DNA of 48,169 nucleotides from Pseudorhodobacter sp. PARRP1 (GCA_002256245.1 NKIU01000017.1:1-48169); one strand, 5' to 3'. Counted from the first letter of the stretch, positions 1 through 8,071 are shown. Numbers and translations: made by a program. Notes: a model not told the origin generated them from the letters alone.

Positions 1-56
1 TCGGCCTGCCGCAGGATCGCGAGGATCTGCGCCTCAGTGTATCTGCTTGTCTTCAT
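1..56 (-). CDS. IS3-family transposase OrfA, 5' fragment (runs off the left edge)
   Basis: Only the first 18 codons are in the window. They read MKTSRYTEAQILAILRQA, the characteristic start of the HTH protein (OrfA) of IS3-family elements of the IS407/IS511 type. A good Shine-Dalgarno (GAGGAG) lies 8 bases before the ATG at 54-56. The leftward element's terminal region (C-rich CCCCCCTAAAAGT on the minus strand) lies at about 105-125, directly against the broken KAP NTPase gene. The rest of the element, including OrfB and the other inverted repeat, is outside the window, so the target duplication cannot be read. Confidence 0.8.
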   Translation of the reverse strand, partial: MKTSRYTEAQILAILRQA

Positions 57-112
57 TCGAAATCTCCTCGTGCATCTTGCCGAGAAAATTCTACTTATGC
101 AGCCCCTTACTT

Positions 113-808
113 TTAGGGGGGATTACCCAGGAAGAGCCGCATCGCCTCGAGAGTCGAAATTGTATTGCCTGGAAGGCATCTGTCGAGATTGTCCACGAAC
201 ACCACGAGGCGGCGGTCGATGGATTCTAGAAGAGAGGCGAACTCGTTCCTAAATGCGTCAATTTCCTCAGGTGGATTGCGGATCTCATTCGGGGCCAGCA
301 GTCCGGCGGCGCGTTCCCGGCCCTCTGCGGCGCCTTCACGAAGCGCATTGATATCATCGGCGTTCCCTTGTCCGGAGAAGAGATTCTGAACTGCTCCCAG
401 GCCTTTGGTGATGCCACCGAGAGTGGGTATCCCCATGGCCATAGCGCCGACGTCCAACACCACTCCCATTGCCTTGAGCTTGTTGAGCCGTCGATAGACG
501 TTTGCCGCTTGCACCTTAAAACCTTCGGGTGCGGCGGCGTAGAGGTTCTTGGCAATGACCGTCATCAATGCGGATTTCGCCTCATCGAAGTCTTGGTAAA
601 GCCAAGCATCGAAGTTGACGATCAGATATTTTTCGTGTTCGAGATCGGCCGCGATAAGCTTCAGAAGGCTGGACTTCCCGACACCCCAAGTTCCGTAAAT
701 CCCAATCGATGTTGGGAGCATCGCGTCATCCGAGAGGATATCGACGATCATCTCGGAAACTTCGGAGTAATTCAGATAATCAACATTGCTTTCGCTGTCA
801 GACCACAT
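113..808 (-). pseudogene. KAP-family P-loop NTPase, C-terminally truncated by the IS3 element
   Basis: The preserved part is 231 residues. It has the KAP-family layout: a Walker A (GTWGVGKSS, about residues 39-47), the NFDAWLY motif that follows it in this family, a hydrophobic glycine/alanine-rich insertion and a Walker B with the family signature VVFVDNLDRCLP near residue 210. KAP NTPases are usually well over 500 residues, often membrane-associated, and frequently occur in mobile and defence-type gene sets. Here the frame stops after FLGNPP, at the point where the family continues into the next core strand, and the terminal C-rich stretch of the IS3-family element begins there. The ATG at 808 is chosen because homology starts with the residues just before Walker A; an upstream in-frame extension to 1141 looks non-coding. 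It is probably inactive because the post-Walker-B half is lost. Confidence 0.75.
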
Positions 809-1170
809 AAAAACCTTTAATCTGGAAGCCGCCAGAACAGTAGTTAATTTCACCAAAGGGGCGCGATCTGCCCTGAAAATACTTGTGAAGAAGTGCTGCG
901 TTATTTCGACCGAACTTGAGGAAAGCCTGCAGTTGTCGACATATGAGCATCTGGCTTCGGAGTTGTAAAGCGGCGTCGTGTAGATTGGACACGTTGCGTC
1001 AAGCGATCTTGTCCGCGTTAAGCGACCAAGGTGGGGCAGGTAGGAATGATCGCTCTCGAAATTGCAAAAAATGTTCAAATCCTGTCCCTGCAGCGAACGT
1101 TCGACAGTGCGAAACAGTGAGTAAATTGTGTTCCGCAACAAAAAAATATGAATATATTAATGGGTTAACC
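809..1170. other. Intergenic stretch with two decayed tRNA 3'-end-like copies
   Basis: No convincing gene. At 1073-1092 is GTTCAAATCCTGTCCCTGCA, which reads as a tRNA T-loop plus acceptor 3' strand. A second, more diverged copy (GTGCGAAACAGTG...TTCCGCAACA) follows at about 1104-1132. The same arrangement, including the flank and a following hairpin, recurs near 19.6 kb. These are read as attachment-site or tRNA-end remnants. Confidence 0.45.
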
Positions 1171-1192
1171 GCCGCCCTGCGGGCGGCTTTTT
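1171..1192 (+). terminator. Rho-independent terminator
   Basis: A perfect 7-bp stem GCCGCCC/GGGCGGC with loop TGC is followed by TTTTT. It lies just downstream of the second tRNA-3'-end-like remnant, at the place where a tRNA transcript would end. Confidence 0.7.
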
Positions 1193-1350
1193 GCGTTGCA
1201 AACTCCAGGCCGACAAAACAATCCAAACTGCGTGGGACTCTCGTTCGCCGGTTGGCTGACGGGGCGAGCACCGCTTCCAAACGGTGCGATTTGGGGCTCA
1301 TCAGGCCGAAGGTGTGGCACCTGCGCTCTTTTGTGAATCGTGGACACCAG

Positions 1351-1587
1351 ATGAATGACCTCGATGCAACCAGCCCCCTGTGGGTGAGCGAGCTAAAGCG
1401 CACTGTGACACTGGCTCCCGCTGGTTGTGACCACCTCAGCCAAAGCTTACGCCACTCCACGCGGTCCATCCAATTCTGCTTTGCAACTAGATGCCCGGGA
1501 TGTAACTTACAGAATCACGACCCATGCAGCCCAATAGGGATGACTAATGGAATTCCCGAGCGAGTTAATCCCAATTGCATTTACTAA
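1351..1587 (+). CDS. Candidate lanthipeptide precursor (Cys/Ser/Thr-rich 78-aa ORF upstream of lanM)
   Basis: This small reading frame begins MNDLDATSPLWVSELKR and has a C-terminal half rich in Ser/Thr and Cys, with cysteines at residues 26, 43, 48, 51, 59 and 76. Gene position (immediately upstream, same strand) and composition are what is expected for a LanA substrate of the following LanM. Against it: the Shine-Dalgarno is weak, no GG/GA leader cleavage site stands out, it overlaps the lanM start by 41 bases, and the open frame extends upstream without a stop to about 916, so it may be fortuitous. It competes with the minus-strand candidate at 4478-4642. No homologue is recognised. Confidence 0.25.
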   Translation: MNDLDATSPLWVSELKRTVTLAPAGCDHLSQSLRHSTRSIQFCFATRCPGCNLQNHDPCSPIGMTNGIPERVNPNCIY

Positions 1588-4456
1588 GAGAGAGCTAGCC
1601 AAACTCAGGAAGAACAACCAGCTGAACTCCCTGGAAAAACTGCTCTTGGACATCCTCGAGGCCCTAAGATTTGCGCCCGACACTTTGCCTGAGGCAAATG
1701 CTGCCTTTTCCAAGTTGCCAGAACTAATAGAACTGAGATTGCAAGATTTTGTCGCAGAGGAGTTTGACTCGGGGAGCAATGGCCAAATCGCGTTAGGTTT
1801 TGCCAAGGGATGTCTGCAAAGCATTGAGAATGTAATAATTGCGCTGTACTATGAATATCAGAATTCCGATCCGGACCAAGTCGAAAGCCTGAATGACTTC
1901 GTCGGATGGGACGGCATGCCATGGCTAGTAGAAATGTTTTTCCGTCGACCGGTCCTATTGCGCTATATGTCAGTCCATTTGTTGAAAGCGATTGGCGGAA
2001 TTAATTTTATTTGTGAAGCCGTTTCGACTTTTAAATGCAGCCGCGAAGGTAGTGCTAGCGCTATCTCAGCAATAAAAAGATGCGACGTGGCCCTCTCTGA
2101 TACTCATAGCGGGGGTCTCTCGGTCTCACGTATCGAGTTCGCAGATGGTTCGATCTACTTCTTTAAACCGCGCGCTCTAACTGGTGAGCTTCTCTATTCT
2201 GGAGCATTAAGGTTTATGGATTCAAATGGCTTTAAGCCCCTACCCATGGACGCGAGATTGGTTTCATTTGAGCGATACGGATGGGTATCCGAAGTGAAAA
2301 GACAAGCACTTGATGACCCGGAGGAGCTCACTGCCTTCTTTAACGGTTCAGGAGCTCAACTTGCGCTTCTGTATGCGCTTAACTGCGTAGACGTGCATTT
2401 TGAAAACGTTGTAGCAACAAAGAACGGGCTATTCCCCATCGACCTCGAAGGGGCGTTGCAGCCGGTCTTGCGCTTTCGGCTCCAAGGCCCACCGTCACCT
2501 TTCATGGATTCGTGTTTTGACGATATTCAGCTTTCTGTCTGCGCAATGTCGTATTTGCCAGATTGGACCTCTAACGAGAACTTCGGCGCGATTTCAGACG
2601 TGGTGGTTCGTCATAGAACAAAATTGGTGCTTGTAGCGGATGCCAATCGAGCTTTTGCGTTGACAAAAGAATCGATCACCGAGTGCTTCGAAATCCATCA
2701 ACCATTTCGCGATAACGTGCTTCAGAGCTATTCTGACTATACAGATGAGTTCCTAATAGGTTTTAAGACTGCCTATGATTGGATTTCAGACAGGCGCGAC
2801 GAATTCTTTGCTGCCGTGCACGACGCTGGCCAGGCACATGACCCAAGAATCGTTCTTCGACCAACGGCGCTTTATCAAGATATCATCGATCCGTTGAAGC
2901 ATTGGCGCCAGACAGCAAGCTTTTCAAAATGGAGAGATCATCTCATAAGCAGCCTTCGCGGTCTTCCGCTGCCATTTTCCGACGTGGATGCGTTGGAGAT
3001 TCAGAAAATGGAACTGGCCTCATTGAGCATGTTCGACGTCCCTCATCTAAATCAAAGCGATATGCCCTTAGGTGTTATAGGATGCTTCAGTCGAGATGCA
3101 CTTAGACTCAAAGTCGAACGGCTTGGACCTGCTGATAGGGATATGCAATGTTGCTTAATTGCAAGTGCATTTGAATGGCCGACAAGTAAGGGGCCGCGAA
3201 GCGTAAGTTACAAGGCCCGACGAGCCCGGTTGTCGAAACCCCATGAACAAGAGACCCAAAACTGGTCGCTTGATCGGCACCTAGAGGAGTTTGTCCGACG
3301 GACAGTCGCAGTCCTTGATAGCACCAAGATTCATGTCGCGCAGGGCGGTTTAACTTGGTTCGGATTATTTATGGATCAGGCCAGGCGTGTTCCTGCCTTG
3401 GCTCCTGTCGGGATGGATCTCTACCGAGGCAATGCTGGCGTAATTTTCTTCCTAACGTATGCATCTGAGGTGGTCGGCAGGAAGGCAACTCTTGAGCTGA
3501 TCAACGGCGCTTTGATGCCCCTAATCAATGATCTAGCAAGCGCCCACGGTTGGCATGAGCACTGTCCCGATGTGGGTATCGTTGCTGGTATTACTGGCAC
3601 TCTTTTTACCTTCGCAAAGCTAGATACCGAATTTGGATGGGACCTCGTATCCCAGCACACCCCACGATTTTTAGGTCTAATTTCGCGGAAACTGAAGTTG
3701 GCCGATGAACTAGATGTTTTCGGAGGCGTAGCCGGAGCGGCGCTGGCGTGCGTCAGTGCTTTTAGAAGTTGCGGTGATCGAAGATATTTGGAACTTGCTG
3801 AGCAAGCATGTGATCGATTGGTTTCGCTGCCGGTCGTTGGCTGGCATAAACTCAGATCAGGTCTATCTCATGGCTTAAGTGGGGTATCTCTTGCTCTTTG
3901 CAGGCTGGACGAGGAAATAGACCGCGGCCCCTATTTGGCAAGCGCGGTTTCGGCTTGTTTGCAAGAGGATTTTTCCTATTTCGATGAGATCACTCTTGAG
4001 TGGGGTTCCGATTTAGACCACGGAGGTCACGGCGCCAAGCCCAGCGACTTTGTCTCGCAATGGTGCAATGGTGGTGCTGGAATCAGCCTATTGCGATCTG
4101 AATATTCAAGTCTAATGACGGGACCTGCTTCTCGATACGTCACGCGTCTTACTGATCTCGATCGGTTTCGGGTGAAAATGCAAAATGATGCAATTCATCT
4201 TTGCTGTGGGAGCTTTGGTCGAATGGGGTGCATTATGGAAGCCAGCCGGAATTTAAACCTTTCCCTCCCATATCAACAGGCCAAAACAATATTTTCGAAC
4301 GAGATAAAGCTTAGTCACGCTCTCAATAATTTAAAATGGAAATCTGGCTCGGATAGCACGCATCCATCCTTGTACCGTGGTGTCACTGGGATCGCAGCAC
4401 TTGCCACGTTCGCTCTTTTGAACAAATCTGCTGCGCCGCTTCTTTCGTTTAAATGA
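1547..4456 (+). CDS. lanM: Class II lanthipeptide synthetase LanM (dehydratase plus cyclase, CCG type)
   Basis: A bifunctional enzyme that would phosphorylate and eliminate Ser/Thr of a precursor peptide and then add Cys thiols to form (methyl)lanthionine rings. At 969 residues it is full length for LanM. The N-terminal DUF4135 dehydratase domain retains the catalytic set known from CylM: D185 and H187 in DTHSGG, K207 in FKPR, D282/H284/N287 in DVHFEN and D299 in IDLEG. The C-terminal LanC-like domain (about 620-960) shows the barrel repeats (YRGNAG, GITG, GGVAG, GLSHGLSG, NGGAG, YRGVTG). Zinc ligands are C840 in QWCNGG and C886-C887 in LCCGS. A second Cys, where ordinary LanC has His, is the hallmark of ProcM-like synthetases. 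An AGGG sits 7 bases before the ATG. No LanT exporter or protease is adjacent. Base composition is more AT-rich than the catabolic genes to the right, which suggests transfer. Confidence 0.93.
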   Translation: MEFPSELIPIAFTKRELAKLRKNNQLNSLEKLLLDILEALRFAPDTLPEANAAFSKLPELIELRLQDFVAEEFDSGSNGQIALGFAKGCLQSIENVIIALYYEYQNSDPDQVESLNDFVGWDGMPWLVEMFFRRPVLLRYMSVHLLKAIGGINFICEAVSTFKCSREGSASAISAIKRCDVALSDTHSGGLSVSRIEFADGSIYFFKPRALTGELLYSGALRFMDSNGFKPLPMDARLVSFERYGWVSEVKRQALDDPEELTAFFNGSGAQLALLYALNCVDVHFENVVATKNGLFPIDLEGALQPVLRFRLQGPPSPFMDSCFDDIQLSVCAMSYLPDWTSNENFGAISDVVVRHRTKLVLVADANRAFALTKESITECFEIHQPFRDNVLQSYSDYTDEFLIGFKTAYDWISDRRDEFFAAVHDAGQAHDPRIVLRPTALYQDIIDPLKHWRQTASFSKWRDHLISSLRGLPLPFSDVDALEIQKMELASLSMFDVPHLNQSDMPLGVIGCFSRDALRLKVERLGPADRDMQCCLIASAFEWPTSKGPRSVSYKARRARLSKPHEQETQNWSLDRHLEEFVRRTVAVLDSTKIHVAQGGLTWFGLFMDQARRVPALAPVGMDLYRGNAGVIFFLTYASEVVGRKATLELINGALMPLINDLASAHGWHEHCPDVGIVAGITGTLFTFAKLDTEFGWDLVSQHTPRFLGLISRKLKLADELDVFGGVAGAALACVSAFRSCGDRRYLELAEQACDRLVSLPVVGWHKLRSGLSHGLSGVSLALCRLDEEIDRGPYLASAVSACLQEDFSYFDEITLEWGSDLDHGGHGAKPSDFVSQWCNGGAGISLLRSEYSSLMTGPASRYVTRLTDLDRFRVKMQNDAIHLCCGSFGRMGCIMEASRNLNLSLPYQQAKTIFSNEIKLSHALNNLKWKSGSDSTHPSLYRGVTGIAALATFALLNKSAAPLLSFK

Positions 4457-4477
4457 AGTCAAGACGCCTTGGGAATA

Positions 4478-4642
4478 CTATTTTTTGTGGGTCTTCGAAA
4501 AGCTGGGTGCGGGTGACCATAGACAACAGTCGCGGGCCTCATTGGCGGAAATGTCATCTTTGGGGCTATCCCGAAAAAGCGATTCAATCTCCTCCACGGG
4601 ATCGGCGTGAATGGCCGGTTCAGTTTCCATCAAATTATTCAT
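4478..4642 (-). CDS. Candidate lanthipeptide precursor (54-aa acidic-leader peptide, convergent to lanM)
   Basis: A 54-residue ORF preceded by a good Shine-Dalgarno (GGAG, 9 bases before ATG). The N-terminal 30 residues are strongly acidic (METEPAIHADPVEEIESLF), as in class II leader peptides. The C-terminal tail carries a Cys-Cys pair (C39, C40), then S43, S47, S49 and T51 and a basic end, a composition compatible with a core peptide. It ends 22 bases from the lanM stop, convergently. ProcM-like synthetases are known to accept substrates encoded away from the enzyme gene. There is no clear GG or GA cleavage motif and no family match is recognised, so this is a compositional and positional prediction. 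It could also be an unrelated small protein. Confidence 0.4.
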   Translation of the reverse strand: MNNLMETEPAIHADPVEEIESLFRDSPKDDISANEARDCCLWSPAPSFSKTHKK

Positions 4643-4891
4643 TTTTCGACACTCCAAGTCGATAAGTTGGCTCGTAGTCTTCGTCAACGACGCGGCGAAG
4701 GTGGCACGGATATGCACCATACGTCAAGTTGGGCGAAGAGTCCGGCGCCCCACGATTGACTGTAGTTGATCTGCCGTCTTGGTGTAAGCGCTGTCCCAAC
4801 CCCACCTTCCTGCTGAATCTGTAAGCTGCGATTGCGCTTTGCGTGGAGATTTACTCGGGAGGTGTCAGTGGGGGTCCATCGAGAGCGCAGT

Positions 4892-5266
4892 ATGGAGGCC
4901 GTTGGGTTTGTGGAGTTGCTGGCGGCTCCGGCAGCGAAGCGGCGTTGGTCGGATGAGGCGAAGGGCCGGATGGTTGCCGAGACTTTGGTGCCGGGTGTTA
5001 CTGTGAACGAGGTCGCGCGGCAGCACGGGGTTAAGGCAAACCATCTTTCTTCGTGGCGGACTCTGGCGCGAGAGGGCAAGCTGGTCGTGCCGGAGGTGGC
5101 GGGTGCGGAGTTCGCACCGCTGGTGGCATTCGCCCAGACGTCAGAGCCGCCCATCGTGACTGGCACGATTGATCTGGTCATTGGCCCCGTGACGGTGCGA
5201 CTTGATGCTGCCACGCCTGCGGCTCGGGCTGCAGAATTGGTGATCGCGCTGCGAGTCTGCGCGTGA
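4892..5266 (+). CDS. tnpA: IS66 TnpA (accessory DNA-binding protein)
   Basis: A 124-residue protein with the HTH of IS66 OrfA: RRWSDEAKGRMVAETL, then a helix pair VNEVARQHGVKANHLSSWR. This domain resembles the OrfA/InsA HTH that binds transposon ends. The ATG at 4892 is preferred because homology begins at MEAVGF; an in-frame ATG at 4832 adds 20 residues that do not fit. The stop overlaps the tnpB start, as is usual in this family. It is needed together with TnpB and TnpC for IS66 transposition. Confidence 0.88.
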   Translation: MEAVGFVELLAAPAAKRRWSDEAKGRMVAETLVPGVTVNEVARQHGVKANHLSSWRTLAREGKLVVPEVAGAEFAPLVAFAQTSEPPIVTGTIDLVIGPVTVRLDAATPAARAAELVIALRVCA

Positions 5267-5616
5267 TCTTTCCCTCGAACCGGGTGCGGATCATGGTGGC
5301 AACCAAGCCCATCGACTTCCGGAAGGGCCATGACAGCCTGGCCGCGATGGTGAAGAACGAGTTGCGCAAAGATCCGTTCACGGGGACAGTTTTTGTGTTC
5401 CGTGCCAAGAAGGCTGATCGGCTGAAGCTGCTCTACTGGGACGGCACCGGGCTGGTGATGGCCTACAAGCGGCTGGAAGAGCATACGTTTACCTGGCCCG
5501 CCGTGACGGACGGGTTGATGCTGATAAACCATGCGCAGTTCGAGGCACTGTTTGCGGGGCTCGACTGGCGGCGGGTTAGGGCCATCGAGGCGAAGGCTCC
5601 CGAAGCCGTGGAATGA
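5263..5616 (+). CDS. tnpB: IS66 TnpB (Orf2 family)
   Basis: A 117-residue protein with the IS66 Orf2 signature: VRIMVATKPIDFRKG near residues 8-22, then VFVFRAKKADRLKLLYWDGTG near 45-65, and a KRLEEHTFTWP motif. The start overlaps the end of tnpA by a 4-base GTGA junction (a GTG start is used), which implies translational coupling. Its biochemical role in transposition is still unclear, but it is always present in complete IS66 elements. It appears intact. Confidence 0.92.
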   Translation: MIFPSNRVRIMVATKPIDFRKGHDSLAAMVKNELRKDPFTGTVFVFRAKKADRLKLLYWDGTGLVMAYKRLEEHTFTWPAVTDGLMLINHAQFEALFAGLDWRRVRAIEAKAPEAVE

Positions 5617-5695
5617 CCGGTTCAGCCCTGCGGCAGGATGACTCATTTGGTGCTTTCTTGAGGCATCGCTTGTGGTGGTTTGGTAAAAGCCAACC

Positions 5696-7234
5696 ATGCC
5701 GAACACCGCTGATCTGCTTGGGGAAATTGCGACACTGAAGGCGATGCTGATCGCCTCGGAGGCGCGCAACCTGCGTAAGGATGAGCGGATTGAGCGGCTG
5801 GAAAAGCTGGTCGCGGCCTTCAAGCAGGCCGCCTTTGGTCGGCGGTCGGAGAAGAGCGATCCGGACCAGTTCGAACTGGCGCTGGAGGATCTGGAAACGG
5901 GCATGGCCGCGATCCATGCCGAAGAGGATGCCGAGGATCGGGCTGCCAAGCGCCCCGCCAAGCCGCGTGTCGCCAATCGTGGGGCGCTGCCCAAGCACCT
6001 GCCGCGCGTCGAGGAGGTTATCGAGCCGGAAAGCCTCACCTGCACCTGCGGCGGCTGTCTGCATTGCATCGGGGAAGATGTGTCGGAACGGCTCGACATC
6101 GTGCCCGCCCAGTTCCGCGTCATCGTCACCCGCCGCCCCAAATATGCCTGCCGGTCCTGCACGGATGGTGTGGTTCAGGCTCCGGCCCCTGCGCGGCTGA
6201 TCCCGGGCGGCATGCCGACCGACGCGACAGTGGCCCATGTGCTGGTCAGCAAATACGCAGATCACTTGCCGCTTTACCGTCAGGCCCAGATCTACAGCCG
6301 CCAGGGCGTCGATCTAGACCGGTCCACCCTTGCGGATTGGGTCGGTCGTGCCGCCTTCGAACTTCGCCCCGTCCATGATGCGCTGATGGCCGACCTGAAG
6401 CGGTCCACCAAGCTGTTCATGGACGAGACCCGCGCCCCGGTTCTCGATCCGGGGGCGCGAAAGACCAAAACCGGATACTTCTGGGCGCTTGCCCGCGATG
6501 ATCGACCTTGGGGCGGCACGGCTCCACCGGCTGTTGTCTTCACCTATGCCCCCGGTCGGGGCGGGCAGCATGCCGAACGGATATTGCAGGGCTTCGGCGG
6601 CATCCTGCAGGTCGACGGCTATGCCGGATACAACCGGCTAATCGTGCCTGACCGGATCGGTCCAGCCATCCAACTCGCGTATTGCTGGGCGCACGCGCGC
6701 AGGAAGTTAATCGAGATCACCCGCACCGGACCCGCGCCGATTGCCGAGGAAGGCGTGGCCCTCATCCGCGACCTCTACGCCATCGAAGCCGAGATCCGCG
6801 GCCGTGACCCCGAAGCCCGACTGGCCATCCGGCAAGGCCGCTCTGCCCCGATCCTTACCAACATCGACGACTGGCTCGCCCACCACCGCGCCCGCGCATC
6901 CGCCAAATCACCATTGGGCCAGGCGCTGGCCTACATCGCCAAATACCGCGACGGCCTTGGCCGCTTCCTGACCGATGGTCGTGTGGAGGTCGACAACAAC
7001 ACCGTCGAACGCACCATCCGCCCCATCGCCCTGAACCGAAAGAATGCCCTCTTTGCAGGCCACGACGCCGGGGCTGAGAACTGGGCCGTCATCGCCTCGC
7101 TCATCGAGACCTGCAAGATGAACGGCGTCGACCCCCACGCTTGGCTGGCAAACACGCTCACCTCCATCGTCAACGGCCACAAACAAAGCCAGATCGACGA
7201 TCTGCTGCCGTGGAATTACGCCATCAAGGTGTGA
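5696..7234 (+). CDS. tnpC: IS66 transposase TnpC
   Basis: A 512-residue DDE transposase. The N-terminal part is a leucine-rich coiled coil (EIATLKAMLIASEARNL onward). It is followed by a zinc-finger-like stretch with cysteines in CTCGGC and CRSC at about 113-160, a helical middle and the catalytic core. The core shows FMDETRAP (first Asp), LQVDGYAGY (second Asp) and VDNNTVERTIRP (the Glu), then the C-terminal IS66 tail around NWAVIASLIETCKMNGVDP. Length and order match active family members and no frameshift is seen, so the element is probably functional. Confidence 0.95.
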   Translation: MPNTADLLGEIATLKAMLIASEARNLRKDERIERLEKLVAAFKQAAFGRRSEKSDPDQFELALEDLETGMAAIHAEEDAEDRAAKRPAKPRVANRGALPKHLPRVEEVIEPESLTCTCGGCLHCIGEDVSERLDIVPAQFRVIVTRRPKYACRSCTDGVVQAPAPARLIPGGMPTDATVAHVLVSKYADHLPLYRQAQIYSRQGVDLDRSTLADWVGRAAFELRPVHDALMADLKRSTKLFMDETRAPVLDPGARKTKTGYFWALARDDRPWGGTAPPAVVFTYAPGRGGQHAERILQGFGGILQVDGYAGYNRLIVPDRIGPAIQLAYCWAHARRKLIEITRTGPAPIAEEGVALIRDLYAIEAEIRGRDPEARLAIRQGRSAPILTNIDDWLAHHRARASAKSPLGQALAYIAKYRDGLGRFLTDGRVEVDNNTVERTIRPIALNRKNALFAGHDAGAENWAVIASLIETCKMNGVDPHAWLANTLTSIVNGHKQSQIDDLLPWNYAIKV

Positions 7235-7288
7235 TCAGAACAGCGCTTACGTCTTGGTTAACGTTCAGCGCGGCCTTCGACCAGCCGT

Positions 7289-7555
7289 CGCGGCTACGAC
7301 AACGCTTTGGCCGAGACAAGCAACGGCCTCTACAAAACCGAGGTCATCCGGCGGCGTAGCTCGTGGAAAACCATGGAAGAGGTGGAATTGGAAACACTCA
7401 AATGGGTCGACTGGTTTAACAACCGCCGCCTGCTTGAGCCAATCGGAAACATCCCACCGGCCGAGGCAGAGGAGGCCTTCAATGTAAATTTCAACACACT
7501 GGATATGGTCGCATGACACGGACTAGTTAGTTTTCTGCAAAACCGGGGCGGTTCA
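7289..7555 (+). pseudogene. IS3-family OrfB C-terminal remnant with right inverted repeat
   Basis: After the IS66 right end a frame reads YDNALAETSNGLYKTEVI and later WFNNRRLLEPIGNIPP, the C-terminal part of IS3-family (IS407/IS511-type) integrase-like transposases including the last catalytic Glu region. It stops at 7514-7516 and is followed by ACCGGGGCGGTTCA, which matches the usual terminal repeat (TGAACCGCCCC when reversed) and ends at 7555. Everything upstream of the motif is missing or out of frame, so the element is dead. It is not the same copy as the IS3 element at the left edge, which runs the other way. Confidence 0.8.
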
Positions 7556-8060
7556 TAAACCTCCAAGATTCTACACTAAGTTTGTGTGGTGATGGTCCGT
7601 GATGGAGATTATGCAGAAAGCGATTTTGGAGCTGTCCAACCGCCTCATACAAAGGCAAGAATTTCTGGAATCCTGTCCCCGCAACCAACTTTGGTTGTGG
7701 TTGTCTAGGGCGACTACGAGGGGAGGGCAGAGGAGGTGGGGTCATTGCGTCAGACCACCGTCAATGAGTCCTTCGAGAGTTGTAATAGTAAGTGATCTGA
7801 CCATCTGGTCGAATCTTTAGGAAGCGCCTGCTTAGCTGAATTCAGCCCTTGCCGGGGCTGCTTCATCTCTAGCGGTCCCAATATTTATGCAAAACGCCAA
7901 GCAGTTAGGTCAAAAACTCAATGTCGAAAATATTGTCGACAAAATTATTGACAAAACGGTCCGCAATTCTGACAGTGCTGACAGGACGCTTGCATCCGCC
8001 GCAGCGTTCATCATCTGCCCGCGAATCCCGGCGAAGACCGAGACGAAGCGGGCCCTCAAC
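7556..8060. other. Intergenic region with tRNA-3'-end-like repeat and operon promoter region
   Basis: No gene seen. At 7669-7688 lies AATCCTGTCCCCGCAACCAA, identical over 20 bases to 19599-19618 and similar to 1077-1092. It matches the T-arm and acceptor end, with CCA, of an initiator-tRNA-like gene. A weak hairpin (CAGCCC...GGGCTG) is near 7844-7862. The right part holds the probable promoter and operator of the transporter operon. Confidence 0.5.
7922..7953 (+). promoter_or_regulatory. Probable operator/promoter of the ABC-transporter operon
   Basis: AATATTGTCGAC (7929-7940) shares 11 of 12 positions with the palindromic site between the flavin reductase and GntR genes (AATATTGTCTAC). It overlaps a TTGTCGACAA palindrome at 7933-7942. 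A TTGACA (-35-like) hexamer is at 7948-7953, but no clear -10 is visible. This suggests that the island's GntR/FCD regulator also controls the transporter operon. Confidence 0.4.
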
Positions 8061-8071
8061 AGGGAATGACC

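Larger units (their letters stand above)
4776..7258 (+). mobile_element. Complete IS66-family insertion sequence with 8-bp target duplication
   Basis: The element spans 4784-7250 (2467 bp). Its ends are perfect 11-bp inverted repeats, GTAAGCGCTGT at 4784-4794 and the complement ACAGCGCTTAC at 7240-7250. It is flanked by the identical octamer GTCTTGGT at 4776-4783 and 7251-7258, the 8-bp duplication typical of IS66. It carries the standard tnpA-tnpB-tnpC set in order on the plus strand, all intact. The insertion lies beside an IS3-family remnant that continues on the right side (to about 7555). A perfect target duplication points to a recent simple insertion. Confidence 0.95.

Noticed and set aside
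786-968. 60-codon plus-strand ORF with a Cys-Cys pair as another precursor
   Set aside because: It overlaps the start region of the KAP gene, is basic and has no Shine-Dalgarno; probably fortuitous.
999-1469. 156-codon minus-strand ORF
   Set aside because: Composition (Arg/Ser/Cys-rich, no domain) is that of a chance frame, and it crosses the terminator and tRNA-like remnants.
4453-4665. Plus-strand 70-codon ORF overlapping the lanM stop as a lanthipeptide precursor
   Set aside because: It is strongly basic from the start, lacks any leader-like acidic stretch, has only two cysteines and no ribosome site of its own. The antisense 54-codon ORF is a better candidate.
7599-7688. Intact tRNA gene ending at the CCGCAACCA sequence
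   Set aside because: No matching 5' acceptor strand, D-arm or anticodon arm can be found upstream; only the 3' end is tRNA-like.
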